Source: Izhakiella capsodis (GTDB lineage: Bacteria; Pseudomonadota; Gammaproteobacteria; Enterobacterales; Enterobacteriaceae). From it: 64,000 nt of DNA. The notes below the pieces were generated by a model. It saw only the letters and a program-made list of their open reading frames with translations, did not search any database and was not told the DNA's origin. Position 1 is the first letter of the stretch. Each line of letters starts with the position of its first letter. The DNA lies in assembly GCF_900115045.1 (NCBI RefSeq), contig NZ_FOVC01000012.1:1-64000 (forward strand), in the 5' to 3' direction. Position numbers and translations under genes: made by a program. Below are positions 41,858-51,097 of this stretch, piece after piece.

Positions 41858-44800
41858 ATGTTTAAGCATTTTAACGGCAAAGTGATTCAAGTTATCGAAT
41901 CACTTGATATCTATGACGCATGTTCTAATCATGTTGTAAACATTAATGCCGCATTGAAAGATGTATTCGGTATCGAATCTCAGATTTATGTCTCACATTT
42001 TCATCCTGAAAGAGGGGATGTCACTAATCACATTAGCTCACTGAATGCTAATGAAGAAGATATTGTCATTTATCATTTCTCTGGATTCTCTGAATCTTGC
42101 GCTGATGCTGTTATTAAACAAAATTGTTTAAGGGTGATGTTATATCACAATATTACGCCGCATTATTTTTTTGATAAAAATAGCCAGCTTTATAAATATT
42201 GTAAGCGCGGGCGTGAACAGTTGAAGAATATTGTCAATCAGTTTGATTTTGTCACTGGCGTAAGTAATTATAATATTAAGGAGATCGTGGAGTTAGGTTA
42301 TGACGCTGCTAAAACATTTAAACTTCCAATTATTATTGATGATATCGATGAGAAGAAGTTTTCTAACGCTAATAATAAAGAGAAAAACATTCTTTTCGTT
42401 GGTCGAATTTGCGAGAATAAACGACAGGATAGGCTTGTAGAAGCTTATGGTAAGCTGCGGATTAAATTCCCTAATATTGGAAAGTTAGTCCTTGTGGGCG
42501 GGTATGACTCATCTTCTTCTTTTTATAAACGGATCGTACGTATTATCGATGAGCTGGGTCTGCAGAACCATGTATGCATTACTGGGAAAGTAAATCAGTC
42601 AGTACTGGATGAATATTATCAAAGCGCAATGTGTTTTATGTGCTTCAGTGAACATGAAGGTTTTGGCGTTCCATTACTTGAAGCTGCATTATATAATATT
42701 CCTGTATTGGCTTTAGATGCTGCAGCAGTTTCTGAAACTTTATGTGGTTCTTCTGGTATTTTTAAAGATGATGAAGAGCTATTTGATAAGTTCGAAAGTA
42801 TCCTCAATAATAATGATTTTGTCATATCATTATTAGAATACCAAAGAAAGGTTCTTTACTCGTGCGGTTACACCGCTTGGCTGAAAGTTGCGTCGGAATT
42901 CCTAAATAAAATCATTGGTGGAGCTGAACGCTTCAAATCAGTCAGCTTTGTTATTTGTACATTTAACCGTGCAGATTACCTCGACCGCTGCTTGGATTAC
43001 TTAACGAGAAGCTACAACAAAAACTTCGAAGTTGTTGTTGTTAATGGTCCATCAACCGACAACACATCAAAGGTTATCGAGCGATGGCGTGATAAGATTA
43101 TTTATGCAGACAATCCGGTTCGCAATCTTTCAGTTTCACGGAATATAGGCAGTAATCTAGCGACTGGTGATGTTATTGCATTCATTGATGATGATGCTAT
43201 GCCATTCTACAATTGGTGTGACCGCATCCTTAATTATTATAATTCATCTCATAATTTTGTTGCCGGCGTGGGTGGCCCAACATATTATGCTGGAACGTTG
43301 CAGTTTCAGGCTATTGATATTTTAGTGGATAGTTTCGGTTCTGGTGTCACAAATCCGGATAAGGAATTATACTTTAAAAGTGATTATCATAGAACCCTGC
43401 TCGGTACCAACTCTTCATTCCGTCGAGATTATTTATTGTCTGCAGGAGCCTTTGATGAAGAGTATGACTATTTTCTCGATGAGACGGATGTGTGCTTTAG
43501 ACTTATTGAAAATGGTTATAAAATTCATCATTGTTCAGATGCTTACTTACGGCATGAGTTCGCACAGAGTGACAATCGAGTAAGTAAGTACAAGTACAAT
43601 TGGTACTCCATTGTCAAAAATACAGTATATTTCGCTTTACGCTTCAATCAAGGTGATAAAGATTTCATTATCGCTCAGACTAGAAAAATAGTTGAAAAAG
43701 AACGTATAGCATATCTTGAGAGCGGGGCACGGTCAGAGGAGCTCTCTCCAGAAGACTTTAAAAAACTTGTTAAAAGTGTTTGGGATGGTTTTGATGCTGG
43801 TATTGCTGCAGCAAGTCATCCCCGTAAGTTAATCAAATTAACTTCAAATAATACGAAATGGGTTCCGTTTGAAGTCACTACCTCCGGCGAAAAGTTTAAC
43901 AAACTACATGTAGTTCTCGTCACCAAAGAGTTTCCACCATTTACTAAGTCAGGTGGGATCGGAACACTCTATTACCATCTGGCAAGTGAGCTTTTATTGC
44001 AAGGGCATGATGTTACGGTAATAACTCAAGGAAATGAAGACAGGCTCGAACGTGGTAATTTCCGTCTAATAAGCCTATCAAAGCCTGAAGTTACTGAAAA
44101 TTATACAAACTCAGTTATTGCCAATGTCAATCTATCCTGGGCAGTAAAAGTTGCAATTACGATTGATGCACTGAATGACGAACTTCCGATTTCTGTAGTT
44201 GATACTTGCTTGTGGGATGCAGAATGTTACGCCTTCCAACAAATAAAGAAAGAATTACACATACCTTTAGTTGTTCGTTTGGTCACACCATTAATTGTTG
44301 CAGATGAGACGAATGGCTGGAATATGCCAGCCGTTGATAAAGATTTACTCGTTGAGTTTGAACGTTCTATGGTGAGAGCCGCGGATGCTGTTGTACCTAT
44401 CAGTCAATCTATCCAAAATACATTCATTAAACGATACAGTATTGACGCAGATGAGCGTTTTAATATTATCAATGCTGGTATTGCCTATTGGCCTAGTTAT
44501 GATGTGTCACGTGGTTATAGTGACATTAGCCATTTTCCCGAATTGATCACTGCCAAAGAAAACGGAAAAATGATTTATCTGTTCTTGGGCAGGTTGGAAA
44601 AACGTAAAGGAATTGATGTTTTTATCAAAGCAATTGCTCAGTTTAATCAACAGTACCCCGGAAAAGCTGACGATGTGATGTTTGTACTTGCTGGTCATGA
44701 TGGTATTGGAGTTAATGATCTGCTAGATAAGCACTTAGCTGGCAAACGGTCTAATGTTGTTCTCTTGGGCGAAGTATCTGACTGGGATCGCGAAAAATTG

Positions 44801-45127
44801 TATGCTTTTTGTGATGTAGTGGTTTTCCCTTCACGATATGAGTCTTTTGGGCTGGTACCTCTTGAAGCTTTTGTGCATGGTAAACCTGTCATTGGTAGTA
44901 GCGCTGGTGCAATACCTGAAGTGGTATTGAATGAACAGTGCGGTCTTATCTTCAAGGATGGTTCAGAACAGGATTTGGCTGAGAAAATGGCAGACCTTTG
45001 TAACAATGAAGTGTTCTACAAAACGCTTTCTGAGGGTGCTAAAGCTCGAGTCAAAGATTTATCCTCAAACCGTTCAGCGTTACAATCTGAAGAGTTATAT
45101 CACCGTTTGATCCTAGGAATTCAATGA
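41858..45127 (+). CDS. Three-domain glycosyltransferase (GT4-GT2-GT4)
   Basis: 1089 residues. Domain 1 (about 1-345) is GT-B/GT4 like, with VGRICENKRQDRLVEAY and the E-x7-E box EHEGFGVPLLE. Domain 2 (about 352-660) is GT-A/GT2 like, with FVICTFNRADYLDRCL and the DxD-type IDDDA. Domain 3 (about 690-1089) is GT4 like, with LVTKEFPPFTKSGGIGTL, LGRLEKRKGIDVF and ESFGLVPLE. All three retain catalytic signatures, so this could add three linkages or polymerise a repeat. The likely donor is GDP-D-rhamnose or GDP-mannose, by context. The frame is uninterrupted. Its stop overlaps gmd (ATGA). Confidence 0.88.
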   Translation: MFKHFNGKVIQVIESLDIYDACSNHVVNINAALKDVFGIESQIYVSHFHPERGDVTNHISSLNANEEDIVIYHFSGFSESCADAVIKQNCLRVMLYHNITPHYFFDKNSQLYKYCKRGREQLKNIVNQFDFVTGVSNYNIKEIVELGYDAAKTFKLPIIIDDIDEKKFSNANNKEKNILFVGRICENKRQDRLVEAYGKLRIKFPNIGKLVLVGGYDSSSSFYKRIVRIIDELGLQNHVCITGKVNQSVLDEYYQSAMCFMCFSEHEGFGVPLLEAALYNIPVLALDAAAVSETLCGSSGIFKDDEELFDKFESILNNNDFVISLLEYQRKVLYSCGYTAWLKVASEFLNKIIGGAERFKSVSFVICTFNRADYLDRCLDYLTRSYNKNFEVVVVNGPSTDNTSKVIERWRDKIIYADNPVRNLSVSRNIGSNLATGDVIAFIDDDAMPFYNWCDRILNYYNSSHNFVAGVGGPTYYAGTLQFQAIDILVDSFGSGVTNPDKELYFKSDYHRTLLGTNSSFRRDYLLSAGAFDEEYDYFLDETDVCFRLIENGYKIHHCSDAYLRHEFAQSDNRVSKYKYNWYSIVKNTVYFALRFNQGDKDFIIAQTRKIVEKERIAYLESGARSEELSPEDFKKLVKSVWDGFDAGIAAASHPRKLIKLTSNNTKWVPFEVTTSGEKFNKLHVVLVTKEFPPFTKSGGIGTLYYHLASELLLQGHDVTVITQGNEDRLERGNFRLISLSKPEVTENYTNSVIANVNLSWAVKVAITIDALNDELPISVVDTCLWDAECYAFQQIKKELHIPLVVRLVTPLIVADETNGWNMPAVDKDLLVEFERSMVRAADAVVPISQSIQNTFIKRYSIDADERFNIINAGIAYWPSYDVSRGYSDISHFPELITAKENGKMIYLFLGRLEKRKGIDVFIKAIAQFNQQYPGKADDVMFVLAGHDGIGVNDLLDKHLAGKRSNVVLLGEVSDWDREKLYAFCDVVVFPSRYESFGLVPLEAFVHGKPVIGSSAGAIPEVVLNEQCGLIFKDGSEQDLAEKMADLCNNEVFYKTLSEGAKARVKDLSSNRSALQSEELYHRLILGIQ

Positions 45128-46164
45128 TTATGAAAATTGCAGTCATTACTGGCATCACTGGCCAGGACGGTGCTTATCTTGCAGAGCTTTTGTTAGAAAA
45201 AGGCTATGAGGTTCATGGAACCTATCGTCGTACCAGTTCTGTCAATTTCTGGCGTATCGAAGAGTTGGGCATTGACAAGCACCCAAATCTGAATTTGGTT
45301 GAATACGATTTGACCGATCTTTCCGCCAGCATTCGTCTGCTGCAGCAAACCGGCGCGACTGAAGTGTATAATCTGGCAGCGCAGAGTTTTGTTGGTGTTT
45401 CTTTCGAGCAGCCGATTACCACTGCTGAGATCACTGGCCTTGGGCCGGTAAACCTGCTGGAAGCGATCCGTATTGTTAATCCAAAGATTCGTTTCTATCA
45501 GGCTTCAACCTCTGAAATGTTTGGCTTGGTGCAAGCGGTACCGCAAAAAGAAGATACTCCATTTTACCCACGTAGCCCTTACGGCGTAGCTAAGTTGTAT
45601 GCTCACTGGATGACAATTAACTATCGTGAAAGCTACGGTATTTTCGCTTCCAGCGGTATTTTGTTCAACCACGAGTCACCTTTGCGTGGCCGTGAGTTTG
45701 TTACCCGTAAAATTACAGACTCGGTTGCCAAAATCAAATTGGGCCAACTGGATGTGCTTGAACTGGGTAACATGGACGCGAAACGTGACTGGGGCTTTGC
45801 CAAGGAATATGTGGAAGGGATGTGGCGGATGCTCCAGGCAGAGCAACCTGACACTTTCGTGCTGGCTACCAACCGTACAGAAACCGTACGTGACTTCGTC
45901 TCCATGGCCTTTAAGGCTGCGGGCTTTACTCTGCGCTTTGAAGGTAAGGATGAGCAAGAAGTGGGTATCGATGTTGCCACAGGTAAAACATTGGTTCGCG
46001 TTAATCCTAAATTCTATCGCCCTTCCGAGGTTGAACTGTTGATCGGTAACCCTGAACGCGCTAAAGAAATTTTAGGTTGGGAGCCAAAAACCACGCTGGA
46101 ACAGTTATGCCAGATGATGGTTGAACAAGACATTCGTCGTAATCAGAACGGGTTCTCATTCTGA
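45124..46164 (+). CDS. gmd: GDP-mannose 4,6-dehydratase Gmd
   Basis: 346 residues, SDR fold. NADP-binding GITGQDG (near residues 10-16) and catalytic YGVAK (about 158-162) are present, with the Gmd-specific SSVNFWRIEEL region and FGLVQAVPQKEDTPFYPRSPYG around the active site. Converts GDP-mannose to GDP-4-keto-6-deoxy-mannose. Overlaps the previous stop by four bases. rmd follows with a TGATG overlap. Confidence 0.94.
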   Translation: MIMKIAVITGITGQDGAYLAELLLEKGYEVHGTYRRTSSVNFWRIEELGIDKHPNLNLVEYDLTDLSASIRLLQQTGATEVYNLAAQSFVGVSFEQPITTAEITGLGPVNLLEAIRIVNPKIRFYQASTSEMFGLVQAVPQKEDTPFYPRSPYGVAKLYAHWMTINYRESYGIFASSGILFNHESPLRGREFVTRKITDSVAKIKLGQLDVLELGNMDAKRDWGFAKEYVEGMWRMLQAEQPDTFVLATNRTETVRDFVSMAFKAAGFTLRFEGKDEQEVGIDVATGKTLVRVNPKFYRPSEVELLIGNPERAKEILGWEPKTTLEQLCQMMVEQDIRRNQNGFSF

Positions 46165-47057
46165 TGTCTGGCGCCGGCAAACGTGCCTTAATCACGGGCA
46201 TTAATGGGTTTACCGGGCGCTATGTGGCAGCGGAATTATCCGCTGCCGGATATCGAGTGTTTGGATTGGGGTCATTGCCCTCAACTCAAGAGGATCATCT
46301 GCAGGTTAACCTGCTGAATGCAGAGGAGCTGGCGGAGGCGATTGCACAGGTTAAACCTGATGTTGTGGTTCATCTGGCTGCTATCGCCTTTGTTGGACAC
46401 GGTGATGCAAGTGCATTTTATGACGTCAACGTTATAGGAACGCGTAATTTACTGCAGGCGCTTTATGACTGCGGTAGACCGCTGGATGCTGTTTTGATGT
46501 CCAGTAGCGCCAACATTTATGGTAACAGCGTTGAAGGTAAACTGGACGAATGCACACCAGCAAATCCGGCCAATGATTATGCAGTCAGTAAGTTGGCTAT
46601 GGAGTACATGGCCAAATTATGGGTGGATAAATTACCGATATTTATCACCAGACCCTTTAATTATACTGGCGTTGGCCAAACTGAGAATTTCTTATTGCCG
46701 AAGATTGTGAAGCACTACAAAGAGAAGGCTGCAATCATCGAATTGGGAAATATCGACGTTTGGCGTGATTTCACCGATGTTCGCGCTTTAATTAAAGCCT
46801 ATGTTGCATTGCTCCAGGCCCGCCCTGTTGGGGAAACTATTAACGTTTGCTCCGGTAGAACATATTCCTTACGTGAAGCTGTTGCGCTGTGTGAAAAAAT
46901 TTCCGGACACTCCTTAGAGATACGAGTGAATCCTGCTTTCGTTCGCCCGAATGAAGTAAAAAGCCTGTGTGGGGATGCATCTAAATTGCGAACTATTATC
47001 GGTGAATGGGATACACCCCCTCTGGAGGAGACACTACGCTGGATGTTGGAAAACTGA
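46164..47057 (+). CDS. rmd: GDP-6-deoxy-D-mannose (GDP-D-rhamnose) reductase Rmd
   Basis: 297 residues, SDR fold with GINGFTGRYV (Rossmann) and YAVSK (catalytic Tyr/Lys). Immediately following gmd in the same operon, an SDR of this size is either Rmd (to GDP-D-rhamnose) or Fcl (to GDP-L-fucose). The sequence lacks the C-terminal length of Fcl (about 320) and reads as Rmd, as in the Pseudomonas common-antigen cluster. Product therefore likely GDP-D-rhamnose. Confidence 0.87.
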   Translation: MSGAGKRALITGINGFTGRYVAAELSAAGYRVFGLGSLPSTQEDHLQVNLLNAEELAEAIAQVKPDVVVHLAAIAFVGHGDASAFYDVNVIGTRNLLQALYDCGRPLDAVLMSSSANIYGNSVEGKLDECTPANPANDYAVSKLAMEYMAKLWVDKLPIFITRPFNYTGVGQTENFLLPKIVKHYKEKAAIIELGNIDVWRDFTDVRALIKAYVALLQARPVGETINVCSGRTYSLREAVALCEKISGHSLEIRVNPAFVRPNEVKSLCGDASKLRTIIGEWDTPPLEETLRWMLEN

Positions 47058-47065
47058 GACTGAGA

Positions 47066-48199
47066 ATGAAAGTTATACTGGGCACCGACCCGATCAGATA
47101 TCCTTTAACCGGTATTGGCCGATATACCTATGAGTTAGCCAACTGCTTGAAAGAAAGCTCAGAGATATATGAGCTTTTATTTCTTAAAGGGCGCCATCTA
47201 AGTCAGCAGATCCCTACTGCAAAAGAAACGGTTTCATCAACTCAGGGACTGCGTCGCCAGATACAGAAAAGTCGCGGGGCTTCAGAACTCTATCGCTTGA
47301 CCGCTCCCTGGTTAAAAACGTATACGTTAAGAAAACACTCTGATGCGATCTATCATGGTCCAAATTTTTATTTGCCGCCCAATGTTGAGCGCTGCGTGGT
47401 GACTTTCCACGATAATTCGGTATTCACTTTACCGCAGTGCCATCCGCCAGAACGCGTTCGTTTCATGCAAAAAGAATTGTTGTTGACGATTAAGCGAGCA
47501 AAGATTTTAATCACGGACTCTGAATTTACACGTCACGAGTTAGCCGAATACTTCGGCCTTCCGTTAAGCCGTGTTTATGCTGCTCAGTTGGCCAGTAGTG
47601 GGGAGTTTTATCCCCGTAAACCTGGAGAGATCTCACGTGTTTTAGCCCCTCTCGGACTAAAAACGAACCAGTACTGTTTATTCACTGGTTCTATCGAACC
47701 GCGCAAAAATATAGAAACGCTTCTGGATGCCTACGAACGTTTACCTTTGGCTTTGCGTCTTGATGTCCCGCTGGTTATCAGCGGGTTTAAGGGTTGGAGA
47801 AGCGAAGAATTGCATCAACGTTTTGAAAGTGGCGAGAAGGCAGGGTGGCTACGTTATCTTGGGTATACTAAATCAGCCGATTTGCCTTTCCTGTTTGCCG
47901 GTGCTCGCAGTTTCCTGTTCCCGTCGCTGTATGAAGGGTTCGGGCTACCGGTGCTGGAAGCTATGGCGTCCGAGGTGCCGGTTGTATGCTCGGACAGCGC
48001 CTCACTACCCGAAGTGGTCGGCGATAGTGCCTTGATGTGTGCGGCGAAGGATGTTGAAACGCTCACTGAGCTGATTCAAAAAAGCATAGAAGACGAGATC
48101 TGGCGCGAAGAGGCCAAGATAAAGGGTTTAATACGGGCAAAACAGTTTTCTTGGCAACGTTGTACGCAAGAAACCATTCTCGCCTATCAGCAGGTTTGA
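47066..48199 (+). CDS. GT4-family glycosyltransferase
   Basis: 377 residues from ATG 47066 (MKVILGTDPIRYPLTGIGRY), chosen over a longer frame overlapping rmd. GT-B fold with an N-terminal acceptor domain and a C-terminal donor domain: FTGSIEPRKNIETLLDAY and the E-x7-E box YEGFGLPVLE. The type resembles WbpY/WbpX-like rhamnosyl- or mannosyltransferases. Nine bases after rmd and nine before the next glycosyltransferase. Linkage made is not predictable from sequence alone. Confidence 0.85.
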   Translation: MKVILGTDPIRYPLTGIGRYTYELANCLKESSEIYELLFLKGRHLSQQIPTAKETVSSTQGLRRQIQKSRGASELYRLTAPWLKTYTLRKHSDAIYHGPNFYLPPNVERCVVTFHDNSVFTLPQCHPPERVRFMQKELLLTIKRAKILITDSEFTRHELAEYFGLPLSRVYAAQLASSGEFYPRKPGEISRVLAPLGLKTNQYCLFTGSIEPRKNIETLLDAYERLPLALRLDVPLVISGFKGWRSEELHQRFESGEKAGWLRYLGYTKSADLPFLFAGARSFLFPSLYEGFGLPVLEAMASEVPVVCSDSASLPEVVGDSALMCAAKDVETLTELIQKSIEDEIWREEAKIKGLIRAKQFSWQRCTQETILAYQQV

Positions 48200-48207
48200 T
48201 ATTTTTC

Positions 48208-49323
48208 ATGTTGAAAGTTCTGCATTTTTATAAAACATATTATCCAGATTCTTTTGGTGGCATAGAACAGGTCATTTTTCAATTAAGTGAAGCCGGTATA
48301 TGCCATCAGATTGAGTCGACGACCTTATCATTGAGCACCCGCGGTGACATTGACAATGCTCATGTGGGAATACATCCAGCCTATTACGCAGCAACCAACT
48401 TTGAGGTGGCATCCACGCCGTTCTCAGTCAGTGCAATAAGCAAATTTAAAGCCCTTGCAGCTCAGGCGGACATTATTCATTATCATTTTCCTTATCCATT
48501 TATGGATTTAGTACACTTTATTTCCGGTGTAAAAAAACCAACGGTAGTAAGCTATCATTCTGATATTGTTAAGCAAAAGCTCGCGTTGAAAATATACTCG
48601 CCGTTAATGAACAAGTTTTTGAGCTCGGTCGATTGCATTGTCGCGGCTTCGCCAAACTATGTGAAAACTAGTCCGATACTGCAAAAATACCTGCCTAAAG
48701 TGAAAGTCATTCCTTATGGGCTGGATAAAAAGTCTTATCCGGTTGCTGATGAAGCTCACCTTGAACGCTGGCGTCAGCAAGTCGGCGATCGGTTCTTCCT
48801 GTTTGTCGGGGCATTTCGTTATTACAAAGGGCTGCATATTTTGCTGGAGGCCATCCAGCACACCGATTTTCCGTTGGTCATTATTGGCGCTGGCCCTATT
48901 GAAGCAGAACTCAAGCAGCAAGCGCAGGATCTGGGGTTGAAAAATATTTATTTCCTGGGTGCACTTGAGGACGCAGATAAAGCGGCGTTGCTCGAGCTTT
49001 GCTATAGCGTGGTATTCCCGTCACATCTGCGTTCTGAAGCTTTTGGTATTACCCTGCTCGAAGGTGCAATGTATGGTAAGCCACTGATATCGAGTGAAAT
49101 TGGTACAGGAACGACCTACATCAACATTGACCGGGAAACTGGCGTTGTGGTGCCGCCGTCCGATCCGCAAGCACTGTGTGCGGCGATGACGACGCTGTGG
49201 CAAGATCCTGAGTTGGCACAGCGATATGGCGAGAATGCCACTAAACGATTCCTGGCGTTGTTCACTTCGGAACGAATGGCGGAAAGCTATATTGAACTTT
49301 ATCAACAACTGATAAATAAGTGA
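48208..49323 (+). CDS. GT4-family glycosyltransferase (WbpZ/WbdC-like)
   Basis: 371 residues from ATG 48208 (MLKVLHFYKTYYPDSFGGIE). GT-B fold: FHFYKTYYPDSFGGIEQ-type N-terminus, GAFRYYKGLHILLEAI donor-site start, and SEAFGITLLE as the E-x7-E box. The GGIEQV and GTGTTYIN segments resemble WbpZ/WbdC-type mannosyl- or rhamnosyltransferases that start the chain on GlcNAc-PP-undecaprenol. It is the last gene of the operon; no wecA is present, so the primer would come from the enterobacterial common antigen pathway. Confidence 0.85.
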   Translation: MLKVLHFYKTYYPDSFGGIEQVIFQLSEAGICHQIESTTLSLSTRGDIDNAHVGIHPAYYAATNFEVASTPFSVSAISKFKALAAQADIIHYHFPYPFMDLVHFISGVKKPTVVSYHSDIVKQKLALKIYSPLMNKFLSSVDCIVAASPNYVKTSPILQKYLPKVKVIPYGLDKKSYPVADEAHLERWRQQVGDRFFLFVGAFRYYKGLHILLEAIQHTDFPLVIIGAGPIEAELKQQAQDLGLKNIYFLGALEDADKAALLELCYSVVFPSHLRSEAFGITLLEGAMYGKPLISSEIGTGTTYINIDRETGVVVPPSDPQALCAAMTTLWQDPELAQRYGENATKRFLALFTSERMAESYIELYQQLINK

Positions 49324-49496
49324 TTGTAAAACCATCATATTGCGGCTTACTGATGTCTGAGGAAGTGCAAAAGTGTGACCTATCGCACCGATCACTACCC
49401 ACGCGGTTCAATCCTGAGTTAACATGTGACCACATCACAAAACCTGTTGGCTATAGTTGCTAGCAGGGGCATCCTCAGACAGGAGTTCATCAATGT

Positions 49497-50741
49497 CCAG
49501 AGAAAGATTACGGAAAGTGTATTATTAAAATAGTGGTTTATAAGGGTATCTTATTTAATTAAATATGTTCAAGTCTTCTTAATTTAAAAATAAATGGAAT
49601 TGGCGTAATGAATCTTGAAGATTTAATGAAACATATTACTATTATCCCTGATTGTTGACAGTCTTGGAAAATAGAATATAAATTATCAGATCTTCTTCTT
49701 ATCACTATTTGTGCGGCCACATCAGGTGCAGAGGGATGGGAAGATATTGAGGGTTCTGGTCATTTTTTTAAAACTCTATGGTGATTTTGAAAATGGTACT
49801 CCCGTACATGACACGATAGCCAGAGTCGTGAGTAATATAAGTCCGAATAAATTCCATGAATATTTTATTAACTGGATGAAAGAATGTCATACAGTCGATG
49901 AAGACGTTACTGCGAACGATGGAAAAACGCTGCGTAGATCTTATGATAAAAGTAGACGACGCGGAGCGATACATGTCGTCAGCGTATTTTCGACGATGAG
50001 CGGTGTTGTTCTGGGACAGTTAAAAACGGCAGAGAAAAGCAATGAAATAACAGCGATGCCTGAGTTGTTAAACATGCTTGATTTAAAAGGTAAAATTATC
50101 ATAACAGATGCGATGGTATGCCAAAAAAATTTCGATGAAAAGATCTGCCAGCAGGAAGGTGATTATTTGCTGGTGGTAAAAGGAAATCAAGGTAAATTAT
50201 ATCGAGCACTGAAAGAGACTTTTCCGGTTAAATGTATAAATGATCCAGAGTTTGAAAGTTTTGTGACGGAAGAAAAAAGTCATGGAAGACAGGAAACCCG
50301 ATTGCATATTGTCAGCGATATCCCGGATGAACTGATTTATTTCACCTTTGCCAGGAAAGATTTAAAAAAGATAGGAATGGTTGTTAACTTCCGCTCAGAA
50401 ATAACAGGAAATAAGAAAGAACCTAAAATGTCTGTCCGTTATTATATTAGTTCATCAAATATATCAGCAGAGAAATTTGCTTCAGCGATACGAAAACATT
50501 GGGGTGTGGAGAATAAATTGCACTGGCGTTTAGATGTAGCGATGAATGAAGATAATTATCGAATAAGAAGAGGAGATGCTACGGAATTATTTTCAGGGAT
50601 AAGACATATAGCAGTAAATATCTTATCGCAGAATAAAGATTTTAAGGCAGGACTGAGTAGAAAGATGCGCAGAGCAGCGATGGACAGGAAGTACTTGGCG
50701 TCAGTCCTTGCGGGCTGCGGGGTTTCGTAATCTTTCTCTGG
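49497..50741 (+). mobile_element. ISAs1-family insertion sequence
   Basis: About 1245 bases bounded by inverted repeats CCAGAGAAAGATTACG (49497-49512) and CGTAATCTTTCTCTGG (50726-50741), which are perfect complements. The size fits ISAs1 elements. I could not see a target duplication, so the exact outer ends may be off by a few bases. Confidence 0.85.
49608..50730 (+). pseudogene. ISAs1-family transposase (H-repeat type), inactivated
   Basis: The start at ATG 49608 reads MNLEDLMKHITIIPDC, then TGA (49656-49658) where Arg is expected, then SWKIEYKLSDLLLITICAAT in the same frame. A frameshift follows near 49780, after which LYGDFENGTPVHDTIARVVS continues to 50730. The catalytic part is otherwise complete (VTANDGKTLRRSYDK, IITDAMVCQ, HWGVENKLHWRLDVAMNED). 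Two lesions make it inactive. This family was known as H-repeat proteins in E. coli. Confidence 0.85.
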
Positions 50742-51005
50742 GTTAATATGCACTCGAATTTTGTTCTGACTTTAATTGCATGCTTGACTTTAAATACTCT
50801 TTAACTATATTTTTTAGATAATAACTTCGTGATCTTTCCCTGGATATCCAGTCAGAGCGATGTGGGTAACTTGCCATTGCCAGTTTGTCTTCAGATGATA
50901 CAAACACTTTCACGCTCCTTTAGCGTCATAGGCGGTTGGCGGCATATCGTACATGCCTTTTTCAAAAATAATAAAATAGAGCTTTGTTAAACGTGTGCGG
51001 GCGGG

Positions 51006-51027
51006 TATTCACTTTCAGAAGTGAATA
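51006..51027. promoter_or_regulatory. Palindromic operator-like site
   Basis: TATTCACTT-tcag-AAGTGAATA is a perfect 9-bp inverted repeat in an otherwise gene-free stretch (50742-51054). No gene start is next to it; the surrounding 300 bases hold nothing else I recognise. Confidence 0.4.
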
Positions 51028-51054
51028 ATTTGGGGTATTTGATACTGGAGGAAA

Positions 51055-51081
51055 GACGCCCGGCCTTGAGGGCTGGGCGTC
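51055..51081 (-). terminator. Terminator of island-2 integrase
   Basis: GACGCCCgGCC/GGCtGGGCGTC stem at the 3' end of the integrase pseudogene; on the minus strand it is followed by TTTCC. Confidence 0.7.
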
Positions 51082-51097
51082 CAGGAATTATGTCACT

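Noticed and set aside
46164..47057. GDP-L-fucose synthase (Fcl) instead of Rmd
   Set aside because: Shorter than Fcl and reads as an Rmd-type reductase in a wzm-wzt cluster; not fully excluded without a profile search.
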